A DNA stretch of 64,000 nt from JAYKGU01 sp035285585. Lineage in GTDB: Bacteria > Cyanobacteriota > Cyanobacteriia > CAKZMO01. The stretch spans positions 1-64,000 of the forward strand of contig JAYKGU010000089.1 of the NCBI GenBank assembly GCA_035285585.1, read 5' to 3'. The notes under the pieces are model-generated. The model saw only the letters and a list, made by a program, of their open reading frames with translations. It was not told the origin of the DNA and did not search any database. A program made the translations under genes and the position numbers. Numbering within the stretch: the first letter of the stretch is position 1; every line of letters starts with the position of its first letter. This document shows, one piece after another, positions 53,601 through 61,999 of this stretch.

Positions 53601-56600
53601 AAAATACCAGCACCGCTACTTCCACCAAAGTTGCCGACATCGTTGTCACCGATGATGATCTGGGTACCAATGCCTTAAATCTGTCGGGTAGCGACGAAGC
53701 TTTCTTTGAAATCCGCAACGGCAATGAATTACACCTCAGGGCAGGAGTTAGTCTCGACTTTGAAACCAAGCAGCAGTATCAGGTCACCGTTGAGGTAGAC
53801 GATGCCACGCTGGGCACCAGCTTCGATAACTCGGTCAATTTGACTTTGAATATCTCAGATGTCAATGAAGCCCCCAGCGTCTCTCTGCAAAACGTGACCA
53901 GTACTCTGGCAGAAGATGCCGATACCACTACATCCACCAAAGTTGCGGATATCCTCATCACCGATGATTTGCTGGGCAGCGAGAGCCTGAATCTGATTGG
54001 GGAAGATGCAGATTTGTTTACCATCCTCAACGGCACCGAACTTCACCTGAGAGCGGGAGTCAGCCTCGACTTTGAAAGCCAGGATCAGTATCGCGTCACG
54101 GTCACGGTCGATGACACTACTGTGGGAGCCAGCCCCGATGATTCCGTAGACCTGACCTTGAACCTCACTGATGTCAACGAAGCCCCCACCATTGCCCTCC
54201 AAAACCTCACCAACGCCCTATCAGAAAACACCAGCACCAGTGCGGCCATCAAAGTCGCGGATATTGTCATCACCGATGATGCGCTGGGAACCAATGTCCT
54301 TGAATTAACTGGTAGTGACGCCGCTCTATTTGAGATCCTCAACAACGAGCTGTATTTAAAGGCAGGGGCAACCCTCGACTTTGAAACGAAGAGTCAGTAC
54401 CAGGTTGTGGTCAACGTTGACGATAGCACGGTGGGCAATAGTCCGGATGATTCCATCGGTTTTACTTTGAATCTCTCGGACGTCAACGAAGCTCCCTCCA
54501 TCACCCTGCAAAATCCCTCCCTTTCTCTGGCTGAAAATACCGGCACCACCACATCCGTCAAAGTTGCCGATATTCTCATTACGGATGATGCCCTGGGCAG
54601 TGAGAGCCTGACCCTGACGGGCGCTGATGCAGGATCTTTTATCATCCTCAATGGCACCGAACTTCACCTCCGATCCGGGGTGAGCCTTGACTTTGAAACG
54701 AAGAATCAATACCAGGTCATTGTCAATGTCGAAGATAGCGAGTTAGCTCCCAGTCCCGACGATGCCGCAGGTTTTACCCTCACCCTCACCGATGTCAACG
54801 AAGCCCCCACCGTTGCCCTGGAAAACGTCACCACCAGTCTGGCGGAAAACACCCCGAACATTGCTGGCATTAAAGTCGCCGACATTGCCATTACGGATGA
54901 TGCCCTGGGAACCGCGAACTTGAGCCTATCAGGGGCTGATGAAGCCTTGTTTGAAATTCGCAATGGCACTGAACTGTATCTCATAGCAGGGGAGACCCTG
55001 GACTTTGAAGTCAAAAATCAGTACCAGGTAACCGTTGCGGTTGATGATCCGGACATTGGCAGCACGGTGGATCATTCCACAGCCTTGACTTTGAATATCA
55101 CGGACGTCAACGAAGCGCCCGCCCTTTCCCTGCAAGGCACGATCACCAGTCTGGCGGAAAATACCGATACGACCAGTTCCGTCAAAGTTGCGGATATCGT
55201 CATTGCCGATGACGCGCTGGGTACGGAAGTGCTGACCCTATCCGGCAGTGACGCGATCTTTTTTGACATTCTCAATGGTGATGAACTCCATCTCCGAGCA
55301 GGGGTAAGCCTGGACTTTGAAACCAAAACTCAGTACCAGGTCACCGTCAATGTCAATGATGGTACTGTTGGAAGCGACCCGGATGATTCCGAGACGTTGG
55401 CGATCGCCATCACCGATGTCAACGAAGCCCCCTCCCTCACCCTGCAAAACATCACCAACAGTCTGGCAGAAGATGCAGACACCAGCGCTTCCACCCGAGT
55501 CGCCGACATTCTCATCACCGATGACGCCCTTGGAACAAATACACTGGCTCTGGTGGGTACTGATGCGGCTTTCTTTGAAATTGTTAATGGCAGTGAGCTA
55601 CATCTCAAGGCAGGCGTCACCCTCGACTTTGAAACCAAAAACCAGTATCAGGTAAGCGTTACAGTCAATGATGCCACCGTCGGCGCAAGTCCCGATGACT
55701 CTGAGCCGCTGACCCTCACCCTCACCGATGTCAACGACGCCCCAAGCTTGACCAATAACGCGTTTCTGGGTTTTGTCCAGGCAGATTCGCCTAATCCCGG
55801 TGGTCGGGCGATCGCCCCCCTGTTCTCCAGCCTCTTTGCTGATCCGGACAGCGGCTCCAGCCTCAGCGGCATTCTGGTGGTTGGTAATTCCGCCACCACA
55901 GAGGGCGAGTGGCAGTACTCCCTGGACGGCAATAACTGGTCAGCCATTGGCACCGTTGATGACAGCACCAATGCCCTGGCCCTCTCCGCTAGCACGCAGA
56001 TTCGCTTTCTCCCGGCAGCGGGCTACGAAGGTACCCCACCCAGTCTGACGGTACGGGCACTGGACAATACCTACACAGGCGGGTTTACCACCGCATCAAC
56101 TCGCCAAACCACGGACGCCAGCGTGAATGGGGGAACTACGGCGATCGCCGCCACGCCCCGCGCCATCACCGCCGATGTCATCACCGCCCCTGAAATTATT
56201 GATATCTCCCTGCCCGCCAATGATATCTACCGGGCTGGGGAATTCCTGGACTTTACCGTCACCTTCTCCAAGCCCGTGGTCATCAACGCCGGAACGGGCA
56301 CGGTGGGGCTGGCCCTCACCCTGGACACCGGGGGCACCGTCGCCGCCACTCTCATGGGCACGGGAGCCACCAGCACCACCCACACCTTCCGCTACGTCGT
56401 TCAGTCCGGCAACCTGGACGGGGACGGCATCACCGTGGGGGGTGCCCTGTCGCTGACGGGCAACGCCACCATCAAAGATCCCGACACCGACAACGACGCC
56501 ATCCTCACCCTGAGTGCAGGGGATACTTCCGGCATTCAAATAGACACCATCGCTCCCACGGCAATCGTTGATTCGACGGCCACCAGTCCCATCAATGGTG

Positions 56601-59600
56601 AAGTAGCCGTCACCGTCACCTTCAGCGAAGCGGTGAATGGCTTTGATACCTCGGATTTGTCTTTCACCAACGGCACCCTGGTGGCCAATAGCTTTTCGGG
56701 ATCGGGAGATACCTATTCTTTCACCGTCAGGCCCACCAGCGATGGAGAGATGAGGGTGAGTTTGGCAGGGGCGATCGCCCAGGATGCCGCAGGCAATGGC
56801 AATACGGCCTCTAACGTCTTGACGCTAACTGCGGACCTTACGGCTCCCACGGTAACTCTCAGCTCCGTTGCCACCAGCCCCATCAATGGCCCAGTGGTGA
56901 TCAACGTCGCCTTCAGCGAGGGAGTAAATGGCTTTGATGCCTCAGATTTGAGCCTCACCAATGGCACCCTGGTGGCCAACAGCTTCTCCGGATCGGGGGA
57001 CACCTACTCTTTCACCGTAACGCCTGACAGCGATGGCGAAATAACGGTGAGTTTGGCAGGGGCGATCGCCCAGGATGCTGCAGGCAACGACAATACAGCC
57101 TCCAACCTGTTGGCGCTGACCGCCGACCTCACGGCTCCCACCGTCACCCTCAACACCGCCGCCACCAGTCCCATTAACGGCACAGTGGTGATCGACGTCA
57201 CTTTCAGTGAGGTCGTGACTGGCTTTGATGCCTCGGACGTCATCCTCACCAATGGGACGGTAGTTACCAACAGCTTTTCCGGGTCAGGAAACACCTATTC
57301 CTTCTCCGTGATGCCCACCGCCGATGGGGAAATGACGGTAAGTCTGGCAGGGGCGATCGCCCAGGATTTGGCCGGGAACAGCACCACCGCCTCTAACGTG
57401 ATCACCCTGACCGCTGACCTCACAGCTCCCTCCGTCACCCTCGGCTCCAGCGTCACCAGTCCCATCAATGATGCGGTGACCGTGTCTGTGACCTTCAGCG
57501 AGGGGGTAAATGGCTTTGATGCCACGGATATCACCCTCACCAACGGCACGCTGGTTGCCAATAGCTTCTCCGGTTCGGGGGACACCTATTCCTTCTCGGT
57601 GAGGCCCACCAGCGATGGGGAGATGACCGTGAGTCTGGCGGGGGCGATCGCCCAGGACATCGCCAACAACGGTAATACCCCATCCAATACCCTGTCGTTC
57701 GATGCCGACCTGACGGGGCCAGCGGTGACGCTTTCAACCCAGGCGGGCGATCGCCTCAACGCCACCTTCACCGTCACCGCCACCTTTGATGAAGTTGTCA
57801 CCGGCTTTGATGGGGGAGACATTTCCATTACCAACGGGACGCTGCAAAACTTCGCTGGGTCGGGCACCACCTACACCTTTGATGTGGTTCTGAATGGGGA
57901 AGGGGAAATCCTTGTCAGCATTGATGATGGCATGGCGCAAGACCTGGCGGGCAATGCCAATGCAGCGTCTAACCTGCTGTCCCGTATCGCTGACCTGACG
58001 GCTCCCGCGGTTACCCTCAGTTCCACTGCCCCCGATACCGTACGGGGCAGCTTTGCGGTCACCGCCACCTTTGATGAAGCCGTGGTTGGCTTTGGCGCAG
58101 GCGATGTTACCGTAACCAACGGTTCCATCCAAAACTTTGCGGGCAGCGGCACCACCTACACCTTTGAGGTCGTCCCCGCCAGCGACGGAGAAGTAGCCGT
58201 GAGCCTGGGGTCAGGCATCGCTCAGGATCAAGCGGGCAACGGCACCCTGGCCTCCAACTTGCTGACGCGATCGGCGGATTTAGCCCCGCCCAGCGTTGTC
58301 CTGACCTCCGGTGCGCCTGCGCTGGTGAACGGCTCATTTACGGTAACGGCCACCTTTAGCGAGGCGATCGCCAACTTTGAGCTGGCCGATCTGGACATCA
58401 CCAACGGCGTGGCGGAAAATCTTTCCGGGGCGGGCACCACCTACACCTTTGCAGTCACACCCTCGGTCAATGGCCCGGTTACGGTCAACCTGGCGGCCAA
58501 TCGGGTTGACGATCTGGCGGGCAACGGCAATCTGGCGGCCAGTCCCCTCAGCCGCACCGCCGACCTGACCGCTCCCACCGTCGTCCTGGCCACCAGTGCT
58601 GCCACGACCATCAATAGCGCCTTTACCGTCACCGCCACCTTCAGTGAGCCGGTCACGGGCTTTGAGCTAACCGACATTACCGTGGGCAACGGCACCGCCC
58701 GCAACGGCTCCTTCCTGGGCAATGTGTACACTTTTGAAGTGGTGCCTGCCACCGATGGGGAGGTGACCGTGGCGATCGCCCCCGCCGTCACCCAGGATGC
58801 CGCAGGCAACAGTAACACCGCCGCCGCCCCCCTGACCCGCACGGCGGACTTGAGTGGCCCGGTGCTCACCCTAACCTCCAGCGCCCCGGCGACCGTGGAG
58901 GGCACCTTCAGCGTCACCGCCAGCTTTAATGAGGCTATCCAGGGCTTTGATGTGACCGACCTCGTGGTGAGTAATGCTGAACTCAGCAACTTTGTCCAAT
59001 CCGGCAATAGCTACACCGTTGACGTTACTCCCCTGGAGGATGGCGACGTGGTGGTCAGCGTGGCCGCCCAGGCCGCCACGGATCTGGTCGGCAACCCCAG
59101 CCGCGCCGCCCAGCTTTCCCGCAATGCCGTCCTGCCGGCCCCGTCGGTCACCCTGAGTTCAACCGCTCCGGATCAGGTGAACGGGGCGATCGCCGTGACC
59201 GCCCAATTCAGCCGCACCGTGGTCGGCTTTACCGCCACCGACCTTACCGTGGTCAACGGCACCGTCCAGAACTTTACCGGTAGCGGCAGGCGCTACACCT
59301 TTGAGATTCTGCCCAGCAGTGATGGGGAAGTGATAGTCGAAGTGGGGGAGGCGATCGCCCAGGATCTGGCGGGCAACAACAACCTGGCCTCTAACCAGCT
59401 CAGTTGGCTGGCGGATATCACCCCGCCGTCTCTGACTTTGACCACGGATGCCCCCAGTATCGTGACCGGAAGTTTTGTGGTGACGGCGATTGCCAGCGAA
59501 CCGATCCAGGGCTTTGAGGCCACGGATGTCATTCTCCGTAACGGTACTATCAGCGGCTTCAGCCAATCCGGTTTGACTTACACCTTCACCGTCAATCCCA

Positions 59601-61243
59601 TCCAGGAGGGGGCGATCGCCGTGAGCGTTGGAGCCGGTGCCCTCACGGACCAACTCGGCAACCCAAACCAGTCAACGCCCCGTCTCAGCCGCTTTGCCGA
59701 CATCAACCCGCCACGGGTTACCATCCATCCTCTTACCACCAGCGACGCCCTGCCCCAACTGACGGGCACCATCAGTGAGGCCGACGCCAAAGTTACCGTC
59801 ACCCTCGCCGGACGTACCTACCAGGCTATCAACCACCGCGACGGCACCTGGACACTGCCCAGGGGATTCATCTCCACGCCTCTGGCTGACGGTCGGTACG
59901 ACGTAGTCGTCACCGGTACCGATACCCTGGGGCGACAGGGGCGAGATGCCACCACCCACGAACTCCTGATCGACACCACCGCACCCACGACCTTTTCCTT
60001 TAATGTGGTGGGGGCGATCGCCGTTAACGGAATCTATCGCCTGAATCAGCATTCTCCCCTCCTGACGGGGGTGGCCGATCCCGGCAGCAGGCTGGAAGTG
60101 TTTGCAGGCTCAACCCCCATCGGCACCACCACCGCAGACTTCCAGGGGAACTGGACGCTCGCCACGACGGGACTGACCACTGACGGTTTCTATACCCTGA
60201 ATCTGGTAGCCACCGACAACCTGGGGAACCGCAGCGCCGCTCCGGCCACCCTGTCCCTCCAGATCGACACCGCTGCTCCCTCCGCCGACATTGAGCAGGT
60301 GAACCAGCCCCTGCGCGATCGCGGCCTGGATCGACTGGAGATCCAGTTCACCGAAGTGGTAAGCAACTTCGACCTCAGCGATTTTCAACTGGTGCGCGAC
60401 GGCGTGCTGCTCCCCCTGGATGGAGCCAGCCTGACGAGCATCGACGGACAAACCTGGACCCTGGGCAACCTGGCAACCTTTACGGGGGCGAGCGGGCGCT
60501 ATAGCCTTACCCTGGTAGCTCAAAATCTAACCGATGTGACGGACTTATCAGGGATTGTTCTCAGTGGTGTCAATGTAGTCAACTGGGAAGTGGGCCGAAC
60601 GGGCACTGCCCTGCCTGACTTTTCGTTCAAGGGCGGCAGAAAGGGCGATCGCTTCACCGCCTCGGCCATTACTTCCAGGCTAAAAGGCGGCAAGGGCAAC
60701 GACACGTTTAGAGGCTCCGACCGAAACGACCGCATGGCGGGCAAGGGAGGCCATGACAAATTCCTGGGCAGGGCAGGACGCGATCGCATCAACGGTGGCG
60801 GCGGCAACGACCAGGCATTTGGGCAGGACGGCAACGACCGGCTTCTGGGCCGGAGCGGTACAGACCTTCTGGACGGGGGAGCAGGGAACGATCAGCTCAA
60901 TGGCGGCAGCAGCGATGACATCCTGGTGGGCGGCACGGGCAGCGATTCATTAACAGGGGGCGATGGTCGTGACACCTTCGTTTACCAAAGTCTGGAAGAG
61001 GGGGGCGATCGCCTCACAGACTTCAATGTGGCGGAGGATTTGCTCGATCTGCGAGAGATCCTATCTGCCCCTGCCTTTGCCGCTGATAACCCCTATGCCC
61101 AGTTTGTGCAATTCATCCGCTTCACGGAAGTGGGAACGGGCACCGAGGTGGGAATTGTGCAGGGCAGCCAGACCATCAGCCTGGGCATCCTGGAGGGGGT
61201 TGCGGTACAAACCTTGAGCGCTGCCAACGTAATCCTGGCCTGA
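50642..61243 (+). CDS. Giant DUF4347/VCBS/cadherin/Ig-like/RTX adhesin
   Basis: 3533 residues. Order: DUF4347 (about 46-205, with LVSHGAPGTLYLG and LLLYGCQVA); an SbsA-like Ig domain (about 222-330); seven FG-GAP/VCBS units with DGDGDLD calcium loops (about 355-685); beta domains to about 970; seven cadherin-like repeats of about 104 residues (971-1697); a domain pair resembling 820-970 (about 1700-1970); eleven Ig-like repeats of about 96 residues (1969-3021); two further Ig-like domains; RTX nonapeptides (about 3330-3445) and a type I secretion C-terminus. DUF4347 is the usual N-terminal module of large cyanobacterial surface proteins, so this is a secreted, calcium-binding adhesin or matrix protein. 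No frameshift in over 10 kb. No exporter nearby. Confidence 0.93.
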   Translation: MSVSMPSTPVLQPLSGVHSRQNRQIAGNVIMAAGRSPTRRTTSQTLVVIDGQLADYRHLAAGVLPAMHQLILDPQADGIAQITAALQQHCPIRQLHLVSHGAPGTLYLGNTRLDWATLPHYAPQLKQWFSPSPGEPAPSLLLYGCQVAATPNGRAFLSQLQSLTGTTIYASSTRIGHHTLDGNWDLDVCLDVKYQQALHNAALPPGQPPSLAFHPATLTQYTSVLAPTVSTITPVVNAIDAATGSSIVLTFDEAINPATVTNQTLVVQSRQRGAIAGTVATLNNTITFTPDESFQFGELIEVTVTSGIQNTLGEAATPINHSFRVETLPGPGTFSNSGEAFRNTTDTADTGLVNGKKIALGDLDGDGDLDALVASDESGNRIYLNTNGQFIESSVFLGTGDSRDVALGDVDGDGDLDAVIVNDDSGSAVYLNQGDGTFGSGTALASGTRNRGVALGDLDGDGDLDAFVARRQASNLVYLNNGSGSFANSGQLLGDGSSEEGVDIALGDLDGDGDLDAIVAENGRDTNLWINQGGTQGGTAGIFSKGATLINVSAPAIALGDLDGDGDLDLVLVTASGDGDHIWFNEGGIFTESSQTNNGQGFEFDTNGRQDVVLGDVDGDGDLDVVTASANTSRIWLNDGNGLFTSNGQSPGSQTNSGIALGDMNSDGDLDIFTVHASGARLFENRVVPIHVDSTTGDGAYGIGQTITITVTFSDTVIVSTAGGTPTLTLETGSVDGTAVYVGGSGTSTLTFEYTIAAGENSSDLNYGSSSALSLNGATITDSSGDSVDLGLPIPGQLGSLANNRAIVVDTTNDAPSLGSDTLNAIDEDTTNPSGEAITALFDGPFNGFSDPDPNPSMSGLAIAGNFANAATEGTWQYSTDNGSAWHNVGTVSNSSALVLANTATTLLRFVPVAEYSGTPGQLSVRALDNTYDQGFTSGASRVVINASVNGGTTAIAATPSTLTITVNAVNDAPIVSLQNTTTTLPENTSTATSTKVADIVVTDDDLGTNALNLSGSDEAFFEIRNGNELHLRAGVSLDFETKQQYQVTVEVDDATLGTSFDNSVNLTLNISDVNEAPSVSLQNVTSTLAEDADTTTSTKVADILITDDLLGSESLNLIGEDADLFTILNGTELHLRAGVSLDFESQDQYRVTVTVDDTTVGASPDDSVDLTLNLTDVNEAPTIALQNLTNALSENTSTSAAIKVADIVITDDALGTNVLELTGSDAALFEILNNELYLKAGATLDFETKSQYQVVVNVDDSTVGNSPDDSIGFTLNLSDVNEAPSITLQNPSLSLAENTGTTTSVKVADILITDDALGSESLTLTGADAGSFIILNGTELHLRSGVSLDFETKNQYQVIVNVEDSELAPSPDDAAGFTLTLTDVNEAPTVALENVTTSLAENTPNIAGIKVADIAITDDALGTANLSLSGADEALFEIRNGTELYLIAGETLDFEVKNQYQVTVAVDDPDIGSTVDHSTALTLNITDVNEAPALSLQGTITSLAENTDTTSSVKVADIVIADDALGTEVLTLSGSDAIFFDILNGDELHLRAGVSLDFETKTQYQVTVNVNDGTVGSDPDDSETLAIAITDVNEAPSLTLQNITNSLAEDADTSASTRVADILITDDALGTNTLALVGTDAAFFEIVNGSELHLKAGVTLDFETKNQYQVSVTVNDATVGASPDDSEPLTLTLTDVNDAPSLTNNAFLGFVQADSPNPGGRAIAPLFSSLFADPDSGSSLSGILVVGNSATTEGEWQYSLDGNNWSAIGTVDDSTNALALSASTQIRFLPAAGYEGTPPSLTVRALDNTYTGGFTTASTRQTTDASVNGGTTAIAATPRAITADVITAPEIIDISLPANDIYRAGEFLDFTVTFSKPVVINAGTGTVGLALTLDTGGTVAATLMGTGATSTTHTFRYVVQSGNLDGDGITVGGALSLTGNATIKDPDTDNDAILTLSAGDTSGIQIDTIAPTAIVDSTATSPINGEVAVTVTFSEAVNGFDTSDLSFTNGTLVANSFSGSGDTYSFTVRPTSDGEMRVSLAGAIAQDAAGNGNTASNVLTLTADLTAPTVTLSSVATSPINGPVVINVAFSEGVNGFDASDLSLTNGTLVANSFSGSGDTYSFTVTPDSDGEITVSLAGAIAQDAAGNDNTASNLLALTADLTAPTVTLNTAATSPINGTVVIDVTFSEVVTGFDASDVILTNGTVVTNSFSGSGNTYSFSVMPTADGEMTVSLAGAIAQDLAGNSTTASNVITLTADLTAPSVTLGSSVTSPINDAVTVSVTFSEGVNGFDATDITLTNGTLVANSFSGSGDTYSFSVRPTSDGEMTVSLAGAIAQDIANNGNTPSNTLSFDADLTGPAVTLSTQAGDRLNATFTVTATFDEVVTGFDGGDISITNGTLQNFAGSGTTYTFDVVLNGEGEILVSIDDGMAQDLAGNANAASNLLSRIADLTAPAVTLSSTAPDTVRGSFAVTATFDEAVVGFGAGDVTVTNGSIQNFAGSGTTYTFEVVPASDGEVAVSLGSGIAQDQAGNGTLASNLLTRSADLAPPSVVLTSGAPALVNGSFTVTATFSEAIANFELADLDITNGVAENLSGAGTTYTFAVTPSVNGPVTVNLAANRVDDLAGNGNLAASPLSRTADLTAPTVVLATSAATTINSAFTVTATFSEPVTGFELTDITVGNGTARNGSFLGNVYTFEVVPATDGEVTVAIAPAVTQDAAGNSNTAAAPLTRTADLSGPVLTLTSSAPATVEGTFSVTASFNEAIQGFDVTDLVVSNAELSNFVQSGNSYTVDVTPLEDGDVVVSVAAQAATDLVGNPSRAAQLSRNAVLPAPSVTLSSTAPDQVNGAIAVTAQFSRTVVGFTATDLTVVNGTVQNFTGSGRRYTFEILPSSDGEVIVEVGEAIAQDLAGNNNLASNQLSWLADITPPSLTLTTDAPSIVTGSFVVTAIASEPIQGFEATDVILRNGTISGFSQSGLTYTFTVNPIQEGAIAVSVGAGALTDQLGNPNQSTPRLSRFADINPPRVTIHPLTTSDALPQLTGTISEADAKVTVTLAGRTYQAINHRDGTWTLPRGFISTPLADGRYDVVVTGTDTLGRQGRDATTHELLIDTTAPTTFSFNVVGAIAVNGIYRLNQHSPLLTGVADPGSRLEVFAGSTPIGTTTADFQGNWTLATTGLTTDGFYTLNLVATDNLGNRSAAPATLSLQIDTAAPSADIEQVNQPLRDRGLDRLEIQFTEVVSNFDLSDFQLVRDGVLLPLDGASLTSIDGQTWTLGNLATFTGASGRYSLTLVAQNLTDVTDLSGIVLSGVNVVNWEVGRTGTALPDFSFKGGRKGDRFTASAITSRLKGGKGNDTFRGSDRNDRMAGKGGHDKFLGRAGRDRINGGGGNDQAFGQDGNDRLLGRSGTDLLDGGAGNDQLNGGSSDDILVGGTGSDSLTGGDGRDTFVYQSLEEGGDRLTDFNVAEDLLDLREILSAPAFAADNPYAQFVQFIRFTEVGTGTEVGIVQGSQTISLGILEGVAVQTLSAANVILA
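51710..52700 (+). repeat. Seven FG-GAP/VCBS coding units
   Basis: Each unit contains LGDxDGDGDLDxxV, an EF-hand-like calcium loop seen in beta-propeller FG-GAP repeats. Seven copies could close one seven-bladed propeller, in line with integrin-type folds. Confidence 0.8.
53552..55732 (+). repeat. Seven cadherin-like coding repeats
   Basis: Units of about 309-315 bases, each with NEAPS/NDAP at the start, KVADIxITDDALG, an LDFETK core and an LTDV end with calcium-binding acidic residues. Conserved LDFE segments recur near 53754, 54064, 54372, 54687, 55001, 55313 and 55622. Confidence 0.85.
56546..59704 (+). repeat. Eleven Ig-like coding repeats
   Basis: Units of about 95-97 residues with TAPxVTLSS, TFSEAVxGFDxxD, TNGTLxxxxGSGxTYxFxV and QDxAGNxNxASN. 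Units 1-4 are much more alike (SPING, LVANSFSGSGDTYSF, LAGAIAQD) than units 5-11. Units 2-4 are exactly 291 bases, pointing to recent tandem duplication at that end. Confidence 0.85.
60624..60980 (+). repeat. C-terminal RTX nonapeptide repeats of the giant adhesin
   Basis: GGxGxDxxx units such as GGKGNDTFRG, GGGGNDQAFG and GGAGNDQLNG, followed by the DTFVYQSLEEGGDRLTDFN segment that precedes a type I secretion signal. Confidence 0.85.
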
Positions 61244-61289
61244 GCCTGCTGAGGTCGAGTAGCTTAAGGCGGGAAGCTTTCTCAAGGAT

Positions 61290-61328
61290 AGAATTCAGGA
61301 ACCAGAGACCAGATCGCTCCTGAATTCT
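61290..61328. repeat. Inverted repeat after the giant adhesin
   Basis: AGAATTCAGGA (61290-61300) pairs with TCCTGAATTCT (61318-61328), an 11-bp perfect stem. A related CTGACTCCTGGATTC follows. GAATTCAGGAGTCAG-type repeats are commonly seen in filamentous cyanobacterial genomes. It may act as a terminator, although no T tract follows. Confidence 0.55.
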
Positions 61329-61415
61329 GACTCCTGGATTCGTCGCTCTGGAGAGCCATCCAGGCAAAACCTGAGCGTGAGGGAGAAAGCCGGTGAATTC
61401 AATTAATTCGCTGTT

Positions 61416-61883
61416 TTAGGATGGTTCTGCCTTGGCTGCCGCCAGCGGCACGGCGGATGCTCCAGTAAAGTAGGCCCGACCCTGGGCGAGCTGCTCGACG
61501 GTATCTCCCAGGGCGCTGGTCAGCGCTTGCCGGGTCTGGGCATGGCGGTCTTGCTCCGCCTTCAACGCGCGGGTGAGGCGATCGCAGTTGAGCAACGCTG
61601 CCGCTAGCTTGGCTTTCAGTTCACCATCGCTCAGGTGCTCCATCGGGTGAGGCTCGATTTGATGTTCGACCGTATCGGCCAGCGCCTGACGTTCTGCCTT
61701 AAGCTGCTGAATGGTTTGACTGGCGCTTTGGGCCTCCTGCCGCCGCTGCCGAGCTTCCGTTTCATAGAGCGATCGCCAATTTGCTGCACTGGCGTAAGCT
61801 TCACTCAATTCCTGGCGCAGTTGGGCAATTTGCCCCTGGAGCGCCCGAATTTCTCCTAACCACTGTCGAACATCGTGATTCAT
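61416..61883 (-). CDS. Hypothetical coiled-coil protein
   Basis: About 155 residues from the ATG at 61883 (a TTG six bases upstream is also in frame). Residues 5-70 and 85-125 are heptad-rich, Gln/Ala/Arg/Glu coiled coil (LQGQIAQLRQELSEAY, LKAERQALADTVEHQ). No signal peptide or membrane segment. I do not recognise the family. It follows the site-2 protease on the same strand after 116 bases and could be cotranscribed with it. An even heptad pattern and codon use support a real gene. Confidence 0.65.
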   Translation of the reverse strand: MNHDVRQWLGEIRALQGQIAQLRQELSEAYASAANWRSLYETEARQRRQEAQSASQTIQQLKAERQALADTVEHQIEPHPMEHLSDGELKAKLAAALLNCDRLTRALKAEQDRHAQTRQALTSALGDTVEQLAQGRAYFTGASAVPLAAAKAEPS

Positions 61884-61999
61884 GGCCAAGCGAAAACTCC
61901 CGCTAAGATCATCATCGATATCAAAATTTCAGGATAGAGAATCGAAATCAGAAAATTGAGCGCAATGACGTTCCAGGCATCGAGAGGCAAAAACCCCAG

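Noticed and set aside
53434..58440. Series of regularly spaced minus-strand open frames
   Set aside because: They recur with the adhesin repeats and are the antisense image of repeated coding units, not genes.
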